From NCBI GenBank assembly GCA_020431945.1, contig JAGQHH010000155.1, forward strand, positions 1 to 5,169: DNA of 5,169 bases, in the 5' to 3' direction. The DNA is from Cyanobacteria bacterium HKST-UBA02 (GTDB lineage: Bacteria > Cyanobacteriota > Vampirovibrionia > Obscuribacterales > Obscuribacteraceae). Position numbers and translations under genes: made by a program. The notes beneath the pieces were generated by a model. It was given only the letters and a program-made list of their open reading frames with translations, searched no databases and had not been told where the DNA came from. Positions 1 to 4,730 of this stretch are shown here, piece by piece (within the stretch, counting starts at the first letter, position 1; each line of letters opens with the position of its first letter).

Positions 1-1115
1 TGGTGGAGATGGACGGCTTCGAAGGGACCACCGGGATCATCGTGGTGGCTGCCACCAACCGCCCGGATATCCTCGATTCGGCATTGCTCAGACCGGGTCG
101 TTTCGACCGTCAGGTGGTCATCGATCCTCCGGATGTTCTGGGACGCGAAAAGATCCTGACAGTCCACGCCAAGGGCAAGCCCATCGCCAAAGATGTCGAT
201 CTGAAGATTCTTGCCAAGCGCACTCCGGGCTTCACCGGCGCCGATCTCTCCAACCTTCTCAATGAGGCGGCTCTGCAAGCAGCCCGCAATGACAAGGTCG
301 AGATCAATATGACAGACCTGGAGCTGGCAATCGACAAGGTCAGCTTCGGACCCGAGAAGAAATCCCGGATCATCTCCCCCAAAGAGAAAGAGATGACCGC
401 CTACCACGAAGTGGGACACGCCCTCATGGGAGTGCTCCTGCCCAACGCTCATCCGCTGCACAAGGTCACTATCATCCCCCGGGGATTCGCCCTGGGTCTT
501 ACCATGATGCTTCCGGAAGAGGACATACTTTCCCATACCAGATCGCAACTCATCGATCAGATAGGCGTCTGTCTTGGCGGCCGGATCGCCGAAGAGCTGG
601 TCTATGGTGATGTCACCACCGGTGCCCAGAACGACCTCGAGAAGAGCACCCAGCTGGCCCGCCGCATGGTCACCGAGTTCGGTATGAGCGACCGGCTCGG
701 CCCGATGACTTTCGGCAAGCGCCACGAGCATGTCTTCCTCGGACGGGACTTCGGTCATGAGCGGGATTATGGCGAGAATATCGCCACCATCATCGATGAA
801 GAGGTCTCCGGCATCGTCTCCGAGCAGTACACTCGTGTCAAAGAGCTCTTGATCAAGCACCGGCCGCATATGGATGCAGTGGTGAAAGTTCTGCTCGAGA
901 AAGAGACCCTGGATCGCGCCGAGGTGGATGCCATTCTCGACGAAGTGAACAAGCGCCTTGCTGCCGGGGAAGATCCTTCCAGTCTGACACCGCCCCCGGA
1001 CGAATCCGGTGGCGGCGAAAAGCTGTCCATCAGCACCGACGAGAAAGAAGCCGTGGTCAAGGACAAAGAAGAAGGCGACGACAAGACTCCCGAGTGGAAG
1101 CCTAAATTCGCTTAG
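1..1115 (+). CDS. ftsH: ATP-dependent zinc metalloprotease FtsH, C-terminal part (5' end outside the window)
   Basis: FtsH is a hexameric inner-membrane AAA+ protease that unfolds and degrades misassembled membrane proteins and some soluble regulators. The window begins inside the AAA+ module, after Walker A and B; the first complete codon is at 3 and is not a start. Fragment residues 17-38 are the second region of homology, with [20 protein letters not shown] carrying the arginine fingers (R30, R33). The AAA+ lid follows ([16 protein letters not shown], 76-91). The M41 peptidase domain has the zinc motif HEVGH (135-139) and the third zinc ligand, probably D211 in [12 protein letters not shown]. 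The typical VFLGRDF segment is at 244-250. After about residue 320 comes a low-complexity, charged, proline-rich tail ending PEWKPKFA, as is usual for the variable FtsH C-terminus. The TAG stop is at 1113-1115. The convergent PAS gene ends one base further on, leaving no room for a dedicated terminator. The transmembrane N-terminus is not in view. Identification is firm. Confidence 0.97.
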   Translation, partial: VEMDGFEGTTGIIVVAATNRPDILDSALLRPGRFDRQVVIDPPDVLGREKILTVHAKGKPIAKDVDLKILAKRTPGFTGADLSNLLNEAALQAARNDKVEINMTDLELAIDKVSFGPEKKSRIISPKEKEMTAYHEVGHALMGVLLPNAHPLHKVTIIPRGFALGLTMMLPEEDILSHTRSQLIDQIGVCLGGRIAEELVYGDVTTGAQNDLEKSTQLARRMVTEFGMSDRLGPMTFGKRHEHVFLGRDFGHERDYGENIATIIDEEVSGIVSEQYTRVKELLIKHRPHMDAVVKVLLEKETLDRAEVDAILDEVNKRLAAGEDPSSLTPPPDESGGGEKLSISTDEKEAVVKDKEEGDDKTPEWKPKFA

Positions 1116-1116
1116 T

Positions 1117-1560
1117 TCAAGTTCTTTTCCGAACCACTGCCAGGCTGCCTACTATGAGTCCGTCCCGATCCTTCATGGGTCTGGCGCTTATCGTGATCGA
1201 TTCATCTTCGTTCAGCTCGACTGACAGTGGCTCTCCATCGGGAGCGCCGGCTTCATAGAGAAGCGGGGTCACGGCATCTTCGTCGATGAGCTCCCGGGCG
1301 CGGCTGTTTATACTGACGACATTGCCTTCCTGGTCCATTACCCAGATGCCTTCCTCGAGATTATCCAGGATCGACTGATAGCGTCCGGCCTGCTCTTTGT
1401 TGTAGGCGGCGTCGAACTTCAGCTCTTCGTTCTCCTGCTCGAGGCGGGCGACTGTCTTCTCGAACTTGATGGCGGCTTCCTTCTGTGTCCATCTCTGCTT
1501 TTCGAGAATATCCTCGAGCTTCTGCAGTTTGTTCTTCAATCGCAAATCATCGTCTTGCAT
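1117..1560 (-). CDS. Small coiled-coil + PAS-domain protein, no output domain
   Basis: This is a 147-residue cytoplasmic protein with no signal peptide or membrane segment. Residues about 5-60 are highly charged and heptad-like (KLQKLEDILEKQ, FEKTVARLEQENEELKF), so they probably form a dimerising coiled coil. Residues about 61-146 read as a PAS fold: YQSILDNLEEGIWVMDQEGNVV is the typical PAS opening, INSRARELI the following helix, and ISARPMKDRDGLIVGSLAVVRKRT the final strands. PAS domains sense small ligands, redox or light, or mediate protein contacts; no cofactor-binding residue can be assigned here. There is no histidine kinase, GGDEF or HTH domain, and the protein stops right after the PAS fold. 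It could be a stand-alone sensor or adaptor, or an anti-sigma or kinase partner; this is inference. The ATG at 1558-1560 has a weak purine-rich AGAGAG (1566-1571) five bases upstream. A candidate -10 (TATATA, 1579-1584 read on the minus strand) lies further up, with no good -35. It is convergent with ftsH and divergent from the aldehyde dehydrogenase gene. Confidence 0.82.
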   Translation of the reverse strand: MQDDDLRLKNKLQKLEDILEKQRWTQKEAAIKFEKTVARLEQENEELKFDAAYNKEQAGRYQSILDNLEEGIWVMDQEGNVVSINSRARELIDEDAVTPLLYEAGAPDGEPLSVELNEDESITISARPMKDRDGLIVGSLAVVRKRT

Positions 1561-1609
1561 GGGCGCTCTCTGGTATCGTATATAGTGGCTTCCGGAAAAT
1601 CGGACTCTC

Positions 1610-1637
1610 TTGACAATGGCTTGCCATGCGATATTGG
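1610..1637 (+). promoter_or_regulatory. Candidate sigma70-type promoter, upstream of the aldehyde dehydrogenase gene
   Basis: A perfect -35 hexamer TTGACA (1610-1615) is followed after 16 bases by a poor -10, TATTGG (1632-1637, three of six matches). If used, it would give a leader of more than 100 bases before the GTG at 1761. The two inverted repeats at 1616-1647 fall in its spacer and -10, a place where a bound regulator could block or activate it. The weak -10 keeps the confidence low; the TTGACA may be chance. Confidence 0.22.
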
Positions 1638-1647
1638 TCGATATCGC
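1616..1647. promoter_or_regulatory. Two adjacent inverted repeats, operator-like, in the divergent intergenic region
   Basis: ATGGC-TT-GCCAT (1616-1627) is a perfect dyad with 5-bp arms and a 2-base gap. It abuts GCGATAT-6 bases-ATATCGC (1628-1647), a perfect dyad with 7-bp arms. The second includes the 8-bp palindrome CGATATCG (1639-1646). Both sit between the divergent PAS-protein and aldehyde dehydrogenase genes, about 55-85 bases upstream of the PAS start codon. This geometry fits binding sites of a dimeric transcription factor, but no regulator gene is visible in the window and neither sequence matches a site I recognise. Their function is inference. Confidence 0.35.
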
Positions 1648-1679
1648 TTATTTATGTGGATGAGAGTATTCTTAAACCT

Positions 1680-1707
1680 TTGGGATCTATTCGATCAATA
1701 TTATATG
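1680..1707 (+). promoter_or_regulatory. Second candidate promoter for the aldehyde dehydrogenase gene
   Basis: TTGGGA (1680-1685; four of six matches to the -35 consensus) and TATATG (1702-1707; four of six to the -10) are separated by 16 bases. They lie in the most AT-rich part of the intergenic region. Overlapping and nearby -10-like hexamers (TATTAT 1699-1704, TATGAT 1721-1726) make the exact choice uncertain. Any of them would place the transcription start shortly upstream of the Shine-Dalgarno at 1748. Confidence 0.3.
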
Positions 1708-1747
1708 GCCGTGTTAACTTTATGATTCGTTATACGTTCATCGATCT

Positions 1748-1752
1748 GGAGG
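1748..1752 (+). promoter_or_regulatory. Shine-Dalgarno GGAGG that fixes the GTG start of the aldehyde dehydrogenase
   Basis: GGAGG is followed by eight bases and then GTG at 1761-1763, an ideal spacing. The open frame continues upstream to ATG codons at 1626 and 1722. Neither has a comparable ribosome-binding site, and the extra residues they would add do not resemble the family. The GTG start gives a protein of normal length for the family. Confidence 0.85.
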
Positions 1753-1760
1753 GTCTCAAA

Positions 1761-3257
1761 GTGGCCGTTGTCCAAGAAAAAGAACTGCTCTGCAAAGAAT
1801 GGCTGAGCAAGCCCAAGAAGCTGCTGATCAACGGAAAATGGGTAGAGCCCAAATCCGGCAAATATTTCGAAACCTACAACCCGGCAACCGAAGAGGTGCT
1901 GGCCAAAATTCCCGAAGGCGGAAAAGAAGATGTGGATCTGGCTGTCAAGGCTGCCCGTCACGCTTTCGAAAATGGTCCCTGGTACCGCAAGATGACTACC
2001 GCCCAGCGCGCCCGCTGCCTCTACAAGCTGGCCGAGCTGATCGAGAAGAATGCCGACGAGCTGGCTCAACTCGAGACCCTGGACAACGGTAAGCCGATCA
2101 AAGAGTCGCGTTATGTCGACGTGCCCATGACCGCCGAGACCTTCAGATATTATGCCGGCTGGGCTACCAAGATCGAAGGCGAAACCATCAACGCCAACTC
2201 GGACTTCTTCACCTACACCCTTCGCGAGCCCGTGGGCGTGGTCGGTCAGATCATCCCCTGGAACTTCCCGATGCTGATGCTGGCATGGAAATGGGGTCCG
2301 GCCCTGGCTTGCGGCAACACCGTGGTCCTCAAGCCCGCCGAGCAGACTCCCCTCACCGCTCTTCGTCTGGGCGAGCTGGCTCTCGAAGCCGGTTTCCCGG
2401 AAGGTGTCGTGAACATCGTCACCGGTCTCGGTCCTGACAGCGCCGGCGAATTCCTCGCCAATCATATGGATGTGGACAAGATCGCATTCACCGGCGAAGA
2501 CAAGACCGGTCAGATCATCGTCAAAGCCTCTGCCGGCAACCTCAAGCGGGTTTCCCTCGAGCTCGGCGGCAAGGCTCCTAACATCGTCTTTGCCGACGCC
2601 GATATCGAAGCTGCCGTCAAAGGCGCCATCACCGGTATCTTCTTCAACCAGGGTCAGGTCTGCTGCGCAGGCTCCAGACTCTTCCTGGAGAAAGCAGTGC
2701 ATGACGAGTTCATGGACAAGCTCCTGGAGCGTGTCGGCAAAATGCGTCAGGGCTTCGGTCTCGACGAAGACACCGTGATCGGACCTCAGGTCAGCAAAGA
2801 GCAGCAAGAGCGCTGCCTGGACTATATCGAAATCGCCAAGAAAGAAGGCGCCAAACTCGCCTGTGGCGGAGCGCGTCCTGAAGACCTGAAAAAAGGCTAT
2901 TTCGTGAAGCCCACCATCTTCACCGATGTGAACAACGAAATGAGAATCGCCCAGGAAGAAGTCTTCGGACCTGTTCTCTCGGTGATTCCCTTCAAAAACA
3001 TCGAAGACGTGGCCGAGCAAGCCAACAAAGTCCGTTACGGTCTCTCCGGAGCCGTCTGGACCCGCGATGTGAAGAAAGCCCACAAGCTCGCTTCCCACAT
3101 CAAGGCCGGAACCATCTGGGTCAACTGCTACAACGTTTTCGACCCGGCCGTTCCCTTTGGCGGCTACAAGCAGAGCGGTTATGGCCGCGAGCTTGGCAAG
3201 CACTCCATCGAGCTCTACAGCAACATCAAGAGTGTCTGGCTCAACCTCGCCGACTAA
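1761..3257 (+). CDS. NAD(P)-dependent aldehyde dehydrogenase, ALDH1/2-like
   Basis: This 498-residue soluble cytoplasmic enzyme oxidises an aldehyde to its carboxylic acid through a thiohemiacetal on a catalytic cysteine. All core residues are present: N168 in IIPWNFP (oxyanion), K191 in KPAEQTP (cofactor), general base E267 in LELGGK, nucleophile C301 in FNQGQVCCAGSR (followed by a second cysteine, C302), and E400 in EEVFGPVL (nicotinamide ribose). The N-terminal LINGKWVEPKSGKYFETYNPATEE and the C-terminal PFGGYKQSGYGRELGK are standard for the family. In the Rossmann loop the usual FTGST is FTGED (243-247), with E246 in place of serine. The cysteine context is most like ALDH1/ALDH2-type enzymes, but the substrate cannot be read from sequence; acetaldehyde, betaine aldehyde or lipid-derived aldehydes are all possible. 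The GTG start is chosen from the Shine-Dalgarno at 1748 and the family length. Codon use is strongly biased: TTA, CTA and TCA are never used, which suggests high expression. A hairpin terminator follows, so the gene is probably monocistronic. Confidence 0.96.
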   Translation: MAVVQEKELLCKEWLSKPKKLLINGKWVEPKSGKYFETYNPATEEVLAKIPEGGKEDVDLAVKAARHAFENGPWYRKMTTAQRARCLYKLAELIEKNADELAQLETLDNGKPIKESRYVDVPMTAETFRYYAGWATKIEGETINANSDFFTYTLREPVGVVGQIIPWNFPMLMLAWKWGPALACGNTVVLKPAEQTPLTALRLGELALEAGFPEGVVNIVTGLGPDSAGEFLANHMDVDKIAFTGEDKTGQIIVKASAGNLKRVSLELGGKAPNIVFADADIEAAVKGAITGIFFNQGQVCCAGSRLFLEKAVHDEFMDKLLERVGKMRQGFGLDEDTVIGPQVSKEQQERCLDYIEIAKKEGAKLACGGARPEDLKKGYFVKPTIFTDVNNEMRIAQEEVFGPVLSVIPFKNIEDVAEQANKVRYGLSGAVWTRDVKKAHKLASHIKAGTIWVNCYNVFDPAVPFGGYKQSGYGRELGKHSIELYSNIKSVWLNLAD

Positions 3258-3270
3258 CTCTCGGGCTCAA

Positions 3271-3286
3271 GAGCAATCGAGCAATC
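3271..3286 (+). repeat. Tandem 8-bp direct repeat (GAGCAATC x2)
   Basis: GAGCAATC at 3271-3278 is repeated exactly at 3279-3286, between the aldehyde dehydrogenase stop and the terminator stem. The second copy can pair its GAGCAA with TTGCTC at 3316-3321, so it may serve as the outer base of the terminator hairpin. It could be simple slippage. Confidence 0.6.
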
Positions 3287-3321
3287 AGAAGACCGCGGGC
3301 AGCTGCCCGCGGTCTTTGCTC
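3279..3321 (+). terminator. Strong hairpin, probable intrinsic terminator of the aldehyde dehydrogenase gene
   Basis: Positions 3289-3316 are a perfect 28-bp palindrome: the 14-bp left arm AAGACCGCGGGCAG meets its exact reverse complement with no intervening base. In RNA this gives a long, very GC-rich stem with a tight loop. Outer bases GAGCAA (3279-3284) can pair with TTGCTC (3316-3321) to lengthen it. It begins 31 bases after the TAA stop. The trailing T-run is short (TCTTTGC), weaker than a textbook terminator, so termination may be partial. A symmetric DNA site of this size could also bind a dimeric protein; see the findings. Confidence 0.65.
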
Positions 3322-3327
3322 TATACT
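3322..3327 (+). promoter_or_regulatory. -10 element TATACT of the cytochrome gene, leaderless type
   Basis: TATACT matches TATAAT at five of six positions and ends six bases before the ATG at 3334. Transcription would therefore start at or next to the start codon. No Shine-Dalgarno is present before this ATG. The expected -35 position lies inside the 3' arm of the palindrome and has no consensus match. The same arrangement recurs at 3815. Confidence 0.45.
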
Positions 3328-3333
3328 GACGAT

Positions 3334-3780
3334 ATGTCCTGGAATAGCCCTGAAGCCCGGAAATCACTGCTCGTCTGCTCGGCAGGCCTGTTCATCGCTG
3401 TTGCTTTGCTGCCCTGTTTTTCCGGTCGTGCTCTCGGGAGGGACAGCCGGAGCAAGTCGGCTTTCACCCATGGTCGTGAGATCTATATGAGCAGCTGTCA
3501 TGGTTGCCACCGTCTTGGCAAGAACGTCGTCAAGCCCGGCAAGGATATCGATATCTCGGACAAGCTCGCCAGCCTGGAGATATTTTCGGACTTTCTCTCG
3601 AAAGGGAGCGGAGCCATGCCTGCTTTCCCTCAGATCGTCGAGAATCGGACCGACATCGAGGACCTCTATGAATTCACCCGCAGTCTCAAGAACCAGTCCT
3701 GGGATTATCCCGAGGAGGACCCACCGGAAAACGAGGTTCCGACCCGCAAACCCAGGCCGCGCAAGGATGGCGCCCGTTGA
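3334..3780 (+). CDS. Small exported mono-haem c-type cytochrome
   Basis: This 148-residue protein has an N-terminal signal sequence: a basic stretch (EARKS) and then a hydrophobic core, LLVCSAGLFIAVALLPCFSG (12-31), with cleavage likely near residues 34-36. If uncleaved, it would act as a membrane anchor. The haem c attachment motif CHGCH (C55, C58, H59) follows HGREIYMSS. M95 in GSGAMPAFPQI is the probable distal axial ligand, a spacing and context typical of small class I cytochromes. The segment DIEDLYEFTRSLKNQSW (107-123) is the usual C-terminal helix. Residues 121-148 form an unusual proline-rich tail, first acidic (EEDPPENE) and then basic (RKPRPRK). The protein probably transfers electrons outside the cytoplasmic membrane; its partner is unknown. 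The frame is open further upstream, but the ATG at 3334 is chosen because it begins the signal peptide and follows the TATACT element. The upstream extension would be translated from the terminator. Confidence 0.88.
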   Translation: MSWNSPEARKSLLVCSAGLFIAVALLPCFSGRALGRDSRSKSAFTHGREIYMSSCHGCHRLGKNVVKPGKDIDISDKLASLEIFSDFLSKGSGAMPAFPQIVENRTDIEDLYEFTRSLKNQSWDYPEEDPPENEVPTRKPRPRKDGAR

Positions 3781-3814
3781 TATCGGGACCCGTCGAGATC
3801 TTGAAAATGCAGGC

Positions 3815-3820
3815 TATACT
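3815..3820 (+). promoter_or_regulatory. -10 element TATACT of the glycosidase gene, leaderless type
   Basis: TATACT ends seven bases before the ATG at 3828, and there is no Shine-Dalgarno at usable distance. An in-frame TGA at 3822-3824 rules out any start further upstream, and the signal peptide rules out a distant downstream one, so the ATG is secure. No -35 sits at normal spacing; TTGAAA at 3801-3806 is too close (8 bases). The 47-base gap after the cytochrome gene also holds a weak dyad, CCCG (3773-3776) with CGGG (3784-3787), without a T-run. It is not called as a terminator. Confidence 0.45.
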
Positions 3821-3827
3821 ATGACTT

Positions 3828-4730
3828 ATGCTCAAATTTGTCGCCCCTCTGGTTTTTATTCTGGCTCTCCTTCTCGGTACCGTGGCGGTGCCCCCAGGGA
3901 CTGAGGCGGCGGCTGAAGTCCGGTTCGAGAGTCATGCCCGGGTGGCTCCGGATCTGGACTACGGGACTGCCACTATTGCCGGTGCGCCGGTGCATATTCT
4001 CACCGCCCGGATATCATCCGGCAAGGTCAGGGTCAGGCCCTTCGTGAGCGAGGACCGGAGCACGACCCAGACGCAGGCCGCGCAGGCAGGATGTCTGGCG
4101 GCAGTCAATGCAGGCTATTTCAATATGAGCGACGGCGTCAGCACCAGTTTTGTCACCATTGGTGGTGAGCAAGTCTGCGACCCGCGCACGAATAAAGCCT
4201 TGATCGAAAACCCCAGGCTGAAGCCATTTCTCGAGCAGATCTTCAATCGCTCGGAGATCCGATTCCTGCAAAGCGAGGACGGCACGATCAGCGCTTCTAT
4301 AAGCGCTCATGATGCGCCTGTCCCCGGGGGCAAGAAAATTGTCGACGCGATGCAGGGAGGCCCGCAGCTCCTGCCCGAGATCACCTCGGTGCCTGAGGCT
4401 TTTATCAGAGACGAGTCAGGCAAGATGGCCGATTCGATCGGCACCGCCGCCCGGGCGGCTCGCACCGCTATTGGTATCAACAAGCGCGGCGACGTCATAA
4501 TCGTCTGTGTCGCCGGCGGCAAAAAACGCGAGTTCCAGCGGGGGGTGAACCTCAAAACCATGGCCGAGATCATGTCCCGGCTCGGCTGTATCAGCGCTCT
4601 CAATCTGGACGGCGGCACTTCCACCACCATGGTGGTCGCTCGCTCCGGCAAGACCTCCGAGCTCGAGCCGGTTTGCAGCTGGGAGCCGCAAAGGGAGGTC
4701 AAGTCCATCATAGGCATAGTCAAGCCATGA
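3828..4730 (+). CDS. Exported phosphodiester glycosidase family protein (NAGPA domain)
   Basis: This 300-residue protein begins with a clear signal peptide (MLKFVAPLVFILALLLGTVA, cleavage probably after GTEAAA, residues 24-29), so it acts in the periplasm or outside the cell. Residues about 52-299 match the NAGPA (DUF2233-type) fold: AAVNAGYFNM (91-100), MQGGPQLL (175-182), RTAIGIN (212-218) and the hallmark LNLDGGTSTTMVV (258-270), in which D261 and the glycines are the conserved core. The family is named for the mammalian uncovering enzyme, which removes GlcNAc from a sugar phosphodiester. Bacterial members are thought to act on phosphodiester-linked sugars of envelope polymers, but the substrate here is unknown. 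Residues about 117-170 (between the NAGYF and MQGGP motifs) form an insert-like stretch with little recognisable pattern. Five cysteines remain in the mature part (89, 117, 227, 254, 283). The 3' end overlaps the next gene by four bases (ATGA), which implies translational coupling to the kinase. It has its own TATACT promoter element. Confidence 0.9.
   Translation: MLKFVAPLVFILALLLGTVAVPPGTEAAAEVRFESHARVAPDLDYGTATIAGAPVHILTARISSGKVRVRPFVSEDRSTTQTQAAQAGCLAAVNAGYFNMSDGVSTSFVTIGGEQVCDPRTNKALIENPRLKPFLEQIFNRSEIRFLQSEDGTISASISAHDAPVPGGKKIVDAMQGGPQLLPEITSVPEAFIRDESGKMADSIGTAARAARTAIGINKRGDVIIVCVAGGKKREFQRGVNLKTMAEIMSRLGCISALNLDGGTSTTMVVARSGKTSELEPVCSWEPQREVKSIIGIVKP
4290..4307 (+). repeat. Inverted repeat inside the glycosidase gene
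   Basis: AGCGCTT (4290-4296) and AAGCGCT (4301-4307) are perfect 7-bp arms around the loop CTAT. It lies in the variable middle part of the coding region (around SISA, residues 157-160). It could form a small mRNA hairpin. There is no T-run, so it is not a terminator, and it is probably incidental. Confidence 0.4.

Noticed and set aside
1009..1224. A 71-codon + strand open frame covering the ftsH tail and the PAS gene 3' end
   Set aside because: It is an out-of-frame shadow with low-complexity sequence, overlapped by two real genes.
1701..3203. A 500-codon open frame on the minus strand opposite the aldehyde dehydrogenase gene
   Set aside because: It is in exact antisense codon register with a clear family member. 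Its translation (rich in G, D, F, H and E) resembles no protein I know, and it is explained by the absence of TTA, CTA and TCA codons in the sense gene.
3157..3333. N-terminal extension of the cytochrome frame back to 3157
   Set aside because: It would read out of frame through the aldehyde dehydrogenase 3' end and through the terminator palindrome, and would bury the signal peptide inside the protein.
3773..3787. Possible terminator after the cytochrome gene (CCCG with CGGG)
   Set aside because: The arms are only four base pairs, overlap the stop codon and lack a following T-run.
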